From assembly GCA_045539425.1 (NCBI GenBank), contig JAZQFH010000008.1, positions 62,001-126,000 of the forward strand: a DNA stretch of 64,000 bases, given 5' to 3'. Each line of letters begins with the position of its first letter. Position 1 is the first letter of the stretch. This document shows positions 17,784-25,567 of the stretch, one piece after another. The position numbers were made by a program, and so were the translations under genes. The notes below the pieces were generated by a model. The model worked only from the letters and a program-made list of their open reading frames with translations, was not told the origin of the DNA and ran no database searches. This DNA comes from RUG14871 sp045539425 (GTDB taxonomy: Bacteria; Bacillota_I; Bacilli_A; Erysipelotrichales; Erysipelotrichaceae).

Positions 17784-18766
17784 AACCTCAGCTGATCACA
17801 ACACATGAAACGGATCCGCGTCAGACCTGCAACGCATATGGTGATGCGATGCTTGATCTGATGCAGGAAGATGAGCGCATTGTTCATATCGACTGCGACC
17901 TGCTTGGCTGCATCAACGGGAAACGAATCAAAGAGGCGTTCCCCGAACGCGTGCTGAATGCGGGAATCGCCGAAGCGAATGCGGTGGCGCTTGCCAGCGG
18001 CATGGCCGCGGCGGGCATGATTCCGTTTGTACATACCTTCGGCGTCTTTGCGAGCCGCAGGGCATTTGACCAGGCCTTTCTTTCTGCCGGGTATTCACGC
18101 TGGCCGGTACACATCATCGGTACCGATCCGGGAATCACTGCCGGAGTGAACGGGGCGACGCATATGCCGCTAGAAGATGCGGGAATGTATCTTCTGATTC
18201 CGAATGCGACCGTACTGGACCCGTGTGACTATGCGCAGACCTATGCTCTGACAAAGGCGTGCGCAAAGGAAAAGGAACTGACATATCTGCGTCTGATCCG
18301 CCGCACAAGTGTGCGTGTGTATGCGGATAATTCGGAATTTACGATTGGAAAGGGTGTCGTCTTAAGAGAAGGGACGGACGTAACGCTGTTCGCTTCCGGT
18401 ATCATGGTTGATGCCGCATTACAGGCGGAAGAGATCCTGCAAAAAGAGGGTATCAGAGCCGGCGTGATTGATCTCTTCAGCTGGAAGCCGCTGGATGAGG
18501 AACTGATCATTTCCGAAGCAAGAAAGAGCGGCGCTGTCGTCAGCTGTGAGAATCATCAGATCACATCCGGTTTGGGAAGTGAGATTGCCTCCGTGCTGAG
18601 CAGGAACTGTCCGGTTCCGCAGGAGTTTATCGGTATCCCGAACCGTTACGGGATTGCGGCTCCGCAAGACTGGCTGGCAAAGGAATTCCATATGACGCCG
18701 GAAGATATTGCGTCTGCCGCAAGAAGAGCGATTCAAAGAAAGAAACAATTCAATGGAAAGGAATAA
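17780..18766 (+). CDS. Transketolase-like protein, C-terminal (pyrimidine-binding) subunit
   Basis: 328 residues. The pyrimidine-binding domain contains the conserved Glu in AGIAEANAVALASG (about 55-68) that activates ThDP; a transketolase C-terminal domain follows (about 190-320). It is coupled to the N-subunit gene by a four-base overlap, and its own end abuts the IolB-like gene. Together the two chains carry out ketol (two-carbon) transfer between sugars. The natural substrate is unknown. Confidence 0.92.
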   Translation: MKPQLITTHETDPRQTCNAYGDAMLDLMQEDERIVHIDCDLLGCINGKRIKEAFPERVLNAGIAEANAVALASGMAAAGMIPFVHTFGVFASRRAFDQAFLSAGYSRWPVHIIGTDPGITAGVNGATHMPLEDAGMYLLIPNATVLDPCDYAQTYALTKACAKEKELTYLRLIRRTSVRVYADNSEFTIGKGVVLREGTDVTLFASGIMVDAALQAEEILQKEGIRAGVIDLFSWKPLDEELIISEARKSGAVVSCENHQITSGLGSEIASVLSRNCPVPQEFIGIPNRYGIAAPQDWLAKEFHMTPEDIASAARRAIQRKKQFNGKE

Positions 18767-18770
18767 GAAA

Positions 18771-19559
18771 ATGGAGAAAAAACTGTTTGGCTATCCGCAT
18801 TTTGATGAAAACGGAGAAGAGATTTTAACAACGTACGAGAATGAATACCGCGATATGATGATGGATGTCCGCGTCTACCGCATGAAACAGGGAGAAGAGA
18901 GAGTCTTCCATAGAGAAAAGGAAGAGACAGCCGTTCTGCTTCTTTCCGGCGATATCGTCTATAAATGGAATGATAACTGCGAAAAAGCACACCGCACCGA
19001 TGTTTTCACGGACGGACCCTATGCCCTGCATGTCTGTGCTGATACAAAGGTATGCGTGAAAGCGGAAAGCGATGCGGAGATTCTGGTACAGTGCACACAG
19101 AACGAAGAGAAGTTTGAAGGCAAGCTGTATACACCAAATGATGCTCCATGGAGCTATTCCTGTGTGGGCAAATTCGGAAACGTCGCAAAACGTCGCGTCA
19201 ATACCATCATTGACAAGGAAATTGCACCGTACTCCAATATGGTGCTCGGGGAAGTGCTGAATGACCGCGGAAACTGGTCCGGATTCCTTCCGCACAGACA
19301 TCCGCAGCCGGAACTCTACTACTTCAAGTTTGACCGTCCGGAAGGATTCGGTGCAAGCTTTGTCGGTGACGATGTCTTTAAGAGTGTGGACAACAGCTTC
19401 TCGGCCATTCCGGGAGGCAGACTGCATCCGCAGTCCGCGGCTCCGGGCTATCAGATGTATACCTGCTGGATGATCCGTCACTTGCCGAATGATCCGTGGC
19501 TGCAGACAACGCGCAACGAAGATGAGGCGTATCTCTGGCTGCACGACGCTCAGTTTTAG
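18771..19559 (+). CDS. iolB: KduI/IolB-family sugar(-acid) isomerase, annotated as 5-deoxy-glucuronate isomerase
   Basis: 262 residues with a double cupin-like fold. The metal/active-site segment PHRHPQPELYYFKF near 182-195 and a later GRLHPQSAAPGY are diagnostic of the KduI/IolB family. The ATG at 18771 has AAGGA at a good distance; the upstream ATG 18753 lies inside the preceding gene. IolB proper isomerises 5-deoxy-glucuronate in inositol catabolism, but no other iol gene is present. Instead the partner is a split transketolase, so the real substrate may be another aldose or modified sugar. Confidence 0.8.
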   Translation: MEKKLFGYPHFDENGEEILTTYENEYRDMMMDVRVYRMKQGEERVFHREKEETAVLLLSGDIVYKWNDNCEKAHRTDVFTDGPYALHVCADTKVCVKAESDAEILVQCTQNEEKFEGKLYTPNDAPWSYSCVGKFGNVAKRRVNTIIDKEIAPYSNMVLGEVLNDRGNWSGFLPHRHPQPELYYFKFDRPEGFGASFVGDDVFKSVDNSFSAIPGGRLHPQSAAPGYQMYTCWMIRHLPNDPWLQTTRNEDEAYLWLHDAQF

Positions 19560-19576
19560 ACAGATAATATGAAGTG

Positions 19577-19616
19577 AAAAAAGGCGGAAACCGAAAAGGT
19601 TATTCCGCCTTTTTTC
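19577..19616 (+). terminator. Terminator of the transketolase-iolB operon
   Basis: The stem AAAAAAGGCGGA / TCCGCCTTTTTT is extended inward by AACC/GGTT with a two-base bulge, and is T-rich at the 3' end. Confidence 0.93.
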
Positions 19617-19708
19617 TTCTTAATTTTCCCTAAGGAAATATAGAAATCATACCCCGAATGTTCTATAATTAATATGTTGAAATATGAAAATTTTCAGGAG
19701 GTAATTTC

Positions 19709-22700
19709 ATGGCAAAACAGTTCATGTCTATGGATGGTAACAACGCGACAGCGTATGTGTCGTATCTGTTTACCGAAGTTGCATGTATCTATCCGATCAC
19801 TCCATCCTCTCCAATGGCTGAAGTAATCGATGTCTGGGCATCTCAGGGTCGTAAAAACCTGTTTGATTCTGCCGTCAAAGTTGTTGAGATGCAGTCTGAA
19901 GCCGGTGCATCCGGTGCCGTTCACGGCGTTTTACAGGCAGGTACGTTAGCAAGTACATACACAGCATCCCAGGGCTTATTATTAATGATCCCGAACCTCT
20001 ACAAATGGGTTGGTGAAATGTTACCTGCAGTCTTACATGTCTCCGCACGTAGCTTGGCGACTCGTTCCTTATCCATCTTCGGTGACCACCAGGATATCTA
20101 CGCAGTCCGTCAGACAGGCGCAGTCATGTTATGTTCCCATTCCGTTCAGGAATGTATGGACTTAGCCGGTGTTGCACACTTAACAGCCATTAAGGCCAGT
20201 GTTCCGGTTGTTCATTTCTTCGATGGTTTCAGAACTTCTCACGAAATTCAGAAAGTCGAATTAATGGATGAAAAAGCATTATTAGATCTCGTTGACAAAG
20301 ATGCTCTCGAAAAATTCAGAGCTCATGCACTGAACCCGCATACAAACCCTGTCACAAGAGGCGGCGCAGAAAACGATGACATCTATTTCCAGGGCAGAGA
20401 AGCTGAAAACTTACACTATGCAGCAGTTCCGGAAATCGTCAATGACTACATGAAGAAGATCAGCGAAATCACTGGTAGAGAATATGCTCCATTCACATAC
20501 TATGGTGCAAAAGACGCGACCAGAGTTATCGTTGCCATGGGTTCCGTTACTGAAACAATCAAGGAAGTTATCGATAAATTAGTTGCTCAGGGCGAAAAAG
20601 TCGGCTTAATCAAAGTTCACCTCTTCCGTCCGTTCAGCGCTGAATTCTTAAAGGATGTCTTACCGGAAACAGTCGAAAAGATCGCGGTCTTAGACAGAAC
20701 AAAAGAACAGGGCGCTCATGAGCCGTTATTCCTCGATGTCTATGCAGCATTAGCAGGCTACAAGAACATCAAGACAATCATCGGCGGCCGCTATGGCTTA
20801 AGCTCCAAAGATACTCAGCCGAGAGACATCAAAGCCGTTTATGACCACTTAAAGAAAGACAACCCGTTTGATGGCTTCACAATCAGCATCAACGACGATG
20901 TCACTCATTTAAGTCTGGAAAGCGATCCGGATTTCGAAGTTGAAAACGACTACACTTCCTGCTTATTCTATGGTTTAGGCAGCGATGGTACAGTCAGTGC
21001 CAACAAGAACTCCATCAAGATCATCGGTGACCATACAGACAACTATGCACAGGCATATTTCGCATATGACTCCAAGAAAGCCGGCGGCGCTACACGTAGT
21101 AACTTACGTTTCGGTCCGACACCGATCCGCTCCACTTACTACATCAACAACGCAGACTTCATCTCCTGCTCCTTAGACAGCTATCTGTTCAAATATGACA
21201 TGGTCCGTAACTTAAAGAAAGGCGGAACATTCTTACTGAACACAACATTCAGCAAAGATGAAATCGAAGCTCACTTACCGAACAGAGTCAAAGCTCAGTT
21301 AGCGAAGAAGAACGCAAAATTCTACATCATCAACGCTACGGAAATCGCATTACGCATCGGTATGGGCCGCAGAACGAATACGATCCTGCAGTCCGCATTC
21401 TTCGCATTAAACGAAAACATCATGCCATATGATGAAGCAGTCGTCTTAATGAAAGAAGCCGCTAAGAAGTCCTACAGCAAGAAGGGTGAAGAAATCGTTC
21501 AGTTAAACTACAAGGCGATCGATGAAGGTAAAGCCGGATTAGTCGAAATCGAAGTCAAACCGGAATGGAAAGACTTACCGATGCTCAAATTACGTGAGAG
21601 CACTGGCGATGAATATTTCGATGAATATGTCAATGAAATCAATGACCTGAACGGTTATGATATGCCGGTCAGCACATTCCTGAAGTTCGACATCCTGGAT
21701 GGTTCCTTCCATAACAACACATCCTTCAACGAACATCGTAATATCGCAACTCAGGTTCCGAGATGGAATCCTGACAACTGTATCCAGTGTGGCTTCTGCT
21801 CCTTCGTCTGCCCGCATGCAACAATCCGTGCATTCTTATTAACAGATGAAGAAATCAAGAACGCTCCACAGGAATTCGCAACAGTCCAGGCAATGGGCCC
21901 GACAGTAAAAGACTTCAAGTACCGCGTACAGGTCTCTCCGGATAACTGCGTAGGCTGCGGCTTATGTGTTACGGAATGTCCGGGGAAAGCCGGTAACAAG
22001 GCTCTCGAAATGGTTGAAGTTCATGAAGAACTCCACAATGCACCGGTTGCCAACTACTTATACAAGGAAGTTGAATACAAGACTCAGTACTTCCCGACAA
22101 CAACTCCGAAGGGCTTACAGTTCGTCAAACCTTACTTCGAAGTTTCCGGATCCTGCGGCGGCTGCGGTGAAACTCCGTACTATCGTTTAGTTTCCCAGCT
22201 GTTCGGACGTGACATGCTGGTTGCCAACGCAACAGGCTGCTCCTCCATCTACTGCGGATCCATCCCGTCCACACCATTCGTCACTGACAAGAACGGTGAA
22301 GGTGTTGCTTGGGCGAACTCCTTATTCGAAGACAACGCAGAGTTCGGCTTCGGTATGAGAGCTGCTCAGGAATACAAGAACAAGAGAATCTTCGAAATCA
22401 TCGAAGCTGCAAAAGCGGATGCTGAAGAAGAACTCGTCGCATTATTCGACAAGTATTCCGAAGTCCATGGTGACAGAGCAAAAGAAAGAGAAGTCGTACC
22501 GGCATTAGTTGCTGCAGTTAAGGCTTCCAAGAGCGAAAAAGCGAAAGAATTATTAGAATTCGAACGTGACCTCGTTTCCAAGAGTGTCTGGATCGTCGGC
22601 GGCGACGGCTGGGCATACGATATCGGTTACGGCGGATTAGACCATGTCATCGCCAATAACCTGAACGTCAATATCTTAGTCTTAGATACTGAAGTTTACT

Positions 22701-23218
22701 CCAACACTGGTGGACAGGCTTCCAAGTCCTCTCAGGCCGGCCAGATTGCCAAGTTCGCTGCCAGCGGCAAGCAGACTGCGAAGAAAGACTTAGGTCAGAT
22801 CGCAATGGCATACGGCACAGTCTATGTCGCATCCATCTCTATGGGCGCAGACAGAATGCAGACAATCAAAGCGTTAAGAGAAGCTGAAGCTTATGATGGA
22901 CCATCCTTAATCATCGCTTACTCCCCATGTAATGAACAGGGTATCAAGGGCGGCTTAAGCAACCATCAGAAAGTTCAGAAAGCTGCTGTTGAATGCGGTT
23001 ATGTCACATTATACAGATACAACCCTGAAACAGAAACATTAACGATCGACTCCAAGGAACCTGACTTCAGCAAGATCAGAGCGTTCATCACAAATGAAAA
23101 CCGCTATGCGAACTTACCGAAGGTCAATCCGGAACATGCAGAAGAACTGTTCGCAAAGACACAGTCCGATGCTGAGAAACGTTACAGAAGATTAGTCAAA
23201 CTCGCAAAAGCTGACTAA
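19709..23218 (+). CDS. nifJ: Pyruvate:ferredoxin (flavodoxin) oxidoreductase
   Basis: 1169 residues, the single-chain form. It oxidises pyruvate to acetyl-CoA and CO2 and reduces ferredoxin, the central step in fermentative anaerobes. Domains: transketolase-like pyrimidine domain (about 1-250), CoA-binding and gamma-type domains (about 260-640), a 2x[4Fe-4S] ferredoxin domain with CIQCGFCSFVCPHA and CVGCGLCVTECPGKAG (about 690-770), and a ThDP domain with GDGWAYDIGYGG (about 965-976). AGGAGGT precedes the ATG; TATAAT is at 19664-19669. Codon use is strongly biased (Leu mostly TTA), unlike most neighbours, which suggests very high expression. Confidence 0.97.
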   Translation: MAKQFMSMDGNNATAYVSYLFTEVACIYPITPSSPMAEVIDVWASQGRKNLFDSAVKVVEMQSEAGASGAVHGVLQAGTLASTYTASQGLLLMIPNLYKWVGEMLPAVLHVSARSLATRSLSIFGDHQDIYAVRQTGAVMLCSHSVQECMDLAGVAHLTAIKASVPVVHFFDGFRTSHEIQKVELMDEKALLDLVDKDALEKFRAHALNPHTNPVTRGGAENDDIYFQGREAENLHYAAVPEIVNDYMKKISEITGREYAPFTYYGAKDATRVIVAMGSVTETIKEVIDKLVAQGEKVGLIKVHLFRPFSAEFLKDVLPETVEKIAVLDRTKEQGAHEPLFLDVYAALAGYKNIKTIIGGRYGLSSKDTQPRDIKAVYDHLKKDNPFDGFTISINDDVTHLSLESDPDFEVENDYTSCLFYGLGSDGTVSANKNSIKIIGDHTDNYAQAYFAYDSKKAGGATRSNLRFGPTPIRSTYYINNADFISCSLDSYLFKYDMVRNLKKGGTFLLNTTFSKDEIEAHLPNRVKAQLAKKNAKFYIINATEIALRIGMGRRTNTILQSAFFALNENIMPYDEAVVLMKEAAKKSYSKKGEEIVQLNYKAIDEGKAGLVEIEVKPEWKDLPMLKLRESTGDEYFDEYVNEINDLNGYDMPVSTFLKFDILDGSFHNNTSFNEHRNIATQVPRWNPDNCIQCGFCSFVCPHATIRAFLLTDEEIKNAPQEFATVQAMGPTVKDFKYRVQVSPDNCVGCGLCVTECPGKAGNKALEMVEVHEELHNAPVANYLYKEVEYKTQYFPTTTPKGLQFVKPYFEVSGSCGGCGETPYYRLVSQLFGRDMLVANATGCSSIYCGSIPSTPFVTDKNGEGVAWANSLFEDNAEFGFGMRAAQEYKNKRIFEIIEAAKADAEEELVALFDKYSEVHGDRAKEREVVPALVAAVKASKSEKAKELLEFERDLVSKSVWIVGGDGWAYDIGYGGLDHVIANNLNVNILVLDTEVYSNTGGQASKSSQAGQIAKFAASGKQTAKKDLGQIAMAYGTVYVASISMGADRMQTIKALREAEAYDGPSLIIAYSPCNEQGIKGGLSNHQKVQKAAVECGYVTLYRYNPETETLTIDSKEPDFSKIRAFITNENRYANLPKVNPEHAEELFAKTQSDAEKRYRRLVKLAKAD

Positions 23219-23244
23219 TTTCAATAACGCTTAGAAGAGAACAG

Positions 23245-23278
23245 AGGAGAATTCCGCAGGGAATTCTCCTTTTCTTTT
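23245..23278 (+). terminator. Terminator after nifJ
   Basis: A perfect 11-bp stem AGGAGAATTCC / GGAATTCTCCT with a 4-base loop is followed by a T-rich tract. Confidence 0.94.
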
Positions 23279-23319
23279 TCCACAGAAAAAACTCTCCTTA
23301 TGCAGACAAAAATAATTAT

Positions 23320-23347
23320 TTGTTCATTTTCATAAACGTTGTATAAT
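23320..23347 (+). promoter_or_regulatory. Promoter of the small repeat-protein gene
   Basis: TTGTTC (23320-23325), a 16-base spacer and a perfect TATAAT (23342-23347) lie 30 bases ahead of an ATG with AAAGGAG. Confidence 0.75.
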
Positions 23348-23377
23348 GAAAGAAAGAAATAAAGGAGAATCATAATC

Positions 23378-23686
23378 ATGTCAGAATTTGAAAAGAAAGT
23401 TGAAGAAGTAAAAGACAATGTCACAAAAAAAGCCACTGAACTGAATGAAGATTTCAAAAAATCCGAAGTCGGTCAGAAGGTTTTAGGTGAAGACGGTAAA
23501 TTCGATAAGGAAGATGCCAAACGTTTAGCGGATGCCGCAAAAGAAAAAGGCAAGGGCGTTCTGGACTATGTCAAAGGCGAAGACGGCAAATTTGACAAGG
23601 AAGACGTCACCCGTATTGCAGACGAAGCTGTCGAAGCCGGCAAGAAAGTGATCGACAAAGTCAAAGATCTATTCAATAAAGACTAA
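23378..23686 (+). CDS. Small acidic/lysine-rich protein with two GEDGKFDKED repeats
   Basis: 102 residues, soluble, almost half Lys/Glu/Asp, predicted mostly helical. The ten-residue unit GEDGKFDKED occurs at 37-46 and again at 67-76, each followed by a helix (R-[LI]-A-D-x-A). The 30-residue period and the acidic Asp/Gly loop followed by a helix resemble a half EF-hand, so divalent-cation binding is possible but not shown. It has its own promoter, a strong ribosome-binding site, biased codons and a terminator, so it is probably abundant. Family not recognised. Confidence 0.8.
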   Translation: MSEFEKKVEEVKDNVTKKATELNEDFKKSEVGQKVLGEDGKFDKEDAKRLADAAKEKGKGVLDYVKGEDGKFDKEDVTRIADEAVEAGKKVIDKVKDLFNKD

Positions 23687-23705
23687 GCTTTATCATGCAT
23701 GAGTG

Positions 23706-23734
23706 GGACTGCCAAAGCGCAGTCCTTTTCTTTT
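23706..23734 (+). terminator. Terminator after the repeat-protein gene
   Basis: The stem GGACTGC / GCAGTCC with loop CAAAGC is followed by a T/C-rich tract. Confidence 0.88.
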
Positions 23735-23780
23735 TCTCTTTGAGGCAATAAGGTATAATGAGAGAGTGAGGGAAAAGCGT

Positions 23781-25514
23781 ATGAAGACGGATTTAAACAG
23801 AGCGGATGGCGTAATCAGAAACGTTAAGGTGTTCAACTCCTATTTCAAGAGATTTGATGATGCGGATGTATACTGGAAGGACGGAAAGTTCCTCTATATT
23901 GACCGGGTACGCAGAAATGAGATCAGCGCTGAGATGGAGAACGACGGCAGAGAACGCTACATGATTCCGGGACTGATCGATATTCACATGCACATCGAAA
24001 GTTCCTTGGTGACGCCGGAAGCCTTTGCGAAGTGGACGGTCCGCAACGGGCTGACCACGATCGTCAGCGAACCGCATGAGATTGCCAATGTCACCGGAAT
24101 GAAGGGAATCCGGGCGATGATCGAAAGCGGAAAGAATAGTCCGTATGACTGCTTTTATGCCATTCCCAGCAATGTCCCGATCATGCCGCGTCAGTTTGAA
24201 ACCAGCGGTGCAACGATCACGGCAGAGAACATGAAAGAGTTAAAAGAGACGGACGGGATCATCTGCCTCGGCGAAGTCATGAACTTCCGTGAGATCATCC
24301 GCGAAAATGATTCGGAGGTCGGCAAATTCATCGATGAGATCCATGATGAGGAAATGAATTATCCGCTGGAAGGACACTGTCCGGCACTGTTAGATTCCGA
24401 TCTGGCCAAGTTTGCCTATCTGGGAATTCAGAGCGATCACTGCGATCATAATCTGGAGGAGCTGAAGCAGCGCTTTGAGAATGGCATTTTCATCCAGCTC
24501 CAGGATCTCATGGTCACCCCTGATGTCATACGCTACGTCATGGAGAATAATCTGTATGAATATTTCAGCTTTGTGACGGATGATACCTTCCCCGATATTC
24601 TCTATCACAAAGGTCATGTGGATGCCGTCATGCGCAAGGCCATCTCCTATGGCATGCGTCCGGAAGATGCCATCTACTGCACTACCTATACGCCAAGCCG
24701 GCGGATGAATCTCTTTGACCGGGGTGTCATCGCACCGGGTAGGCTGGCTGACTTTGTGCTGCTGGATGATCTGAAGAACCTGCATATCGTAAATACATTC
24801 AAGCGCGGAGAGTGCATCTTTGATATCAGTGACCCGGTGGATGAAAGAGAAGACTACTCACTTAAAGAAGAGAATGAAAACACCGTACACTCCCGTCTTT
24901 TACAAAAAGAAGACTTCCGTGTTACTGCGGAAGGGGAAGACAGGGAAGTAATGGTGCGCGTGATGGAAGTGAAAGCGCAGAATAACCGGACGGCGGAAAC
25001 CTTTATCAAAATGAAGATCCGCAATCATGAGTTACTCTGGAAGGAAACCGGTGTCTGCCTGGTGATGGTGGTGGAGCGTCACGGAAGGGACAATCACATC
25101 TCCTACGGATTTGCAGAGGGAAGCGTAATCAAAGAAGGGGCAATCTCCAGCAGTTATTCTCATGACTCGCATAATCTGATCATCATGGGAAAAGACGAGG
25201 AGGATATGCGTCTGGCGATCAACAGGATCATCTCGCTGCAGGGCGGAATTAACGCCGTGAGAGAGCAAACCGTGCTGGGAGAGATCGAATTACCGATTGC
25301 GGGATTACTGAGCAGAAAGAGCGTGAAAAAGACGTCAGAGGACTTCGAAACGCTCCGGGCAGCCTTCGATGAGCTTGGCTATGTTCACCGCAATAACATC
25401 ATGAATTTCTGCCTGCTTTCTCTGACCTGCATCCCTGAGCTGAAGCTGACGGATCGCGGCTATATGAATACCGTAACACTTGAAATGGTTCCTCTGTACG
25501 AGGAAGTAAGATAA
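23781..25514 (+). CDS. ade: Adenine deaminase
   Basis: 577 residues from the ATG at 23781 (GAGGGA upstream; TATAAT 23754-23759 rules out the longer frame). It converts adenine to hypoxanthine and ammonia. Amidohydrolase-fold metal motifs seen are PGLIDIHMHIESS (about 70-82), SEPHEIANV (about 101), EGHCP (about 200) and the catalytic region VTDDTFPD (about 270). The C-terminal half has the adenine-deaminase-specific part with SHDSHNLI. It belongs with nucleobase salvage. No purine riboswitch fits in the 94-base gap upstream. Confidence 0.95.
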   Translation: MKTDLNRADGVIRNVKVFNSYFKRFDDADVYWKDGKFLYIDRVRRNEISAEMENDGRERYMIPGLIDIHMHIESSLVTPEAFAKWTVRNGLTTIVSEPHEIANVTGMKGIRAMIESGKNSPYDCFYAIPSNVPIMPRQFETSGATITAENMKELKETDGIICLGEVMNFREIIRENDSEVGKFIDEIHDEEMNYPLEGHCPALLDSDLAKFAYLGIQSDHCDHNLEELKQRFENGIFIQLQDLMVTPDVIRYVMENNLYEYFSFVTDDTFPDILYHKGHVDAVMRKAISYGMRPEDAIYCTTYTPSRRMNLFDRGVIAPGRLADFVLLDDLKNLHIVNTFKRGECIFDISDPVDEREDYSLKEENENTVHSRLLQKEDFRVTAEGEDREVMVRVMEVKAQNNRTAETFIKMKIRNHELLWKETGVCLVMVVERHGRDNHISYGFAEGSVIKEGAISSSYSHDSHNLIIMGKDEEDMRLAINRIISLQGGINAVREQTVLGEIELPIAGLLSRKSVKKTSEDFETLRAAFDELGYVHRNNIMNFCLLSLTCIPELKLTDRGYMNTVTLEMVPLYEEVR

Positions 25515-25516
25515 GA

Positions 25517-25545
25517 AAAAGCGTCTGCATTTAACAGACGCTTTT
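25517..25545. terminator. Bidirectional terminator between adenine deaminase and the C11 peptidase
   Basis: An 11-bp perfect stem AAAAGCGTCTG / CAGACGCTTTT has a 7-base loop; its A and T flanks let it serve both converging genes. Confidence 0.93.
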
Positions 25546-25567
25546 ATGATGAAATGGATGGATCTTA

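Noticed and set aside
15856..19559. One single operon from Gfo/Idh oxidoreductase through IolB
   Set aside because: A hairpin with a T run (16807-16848) and a new extended -10 box separate them.
23687..23780. Purine riboswitch upstream of adenine deaminase
   Set aside because: The gap is only 94 bases, mostly a terminator and promoter; no aptamer core is seen.
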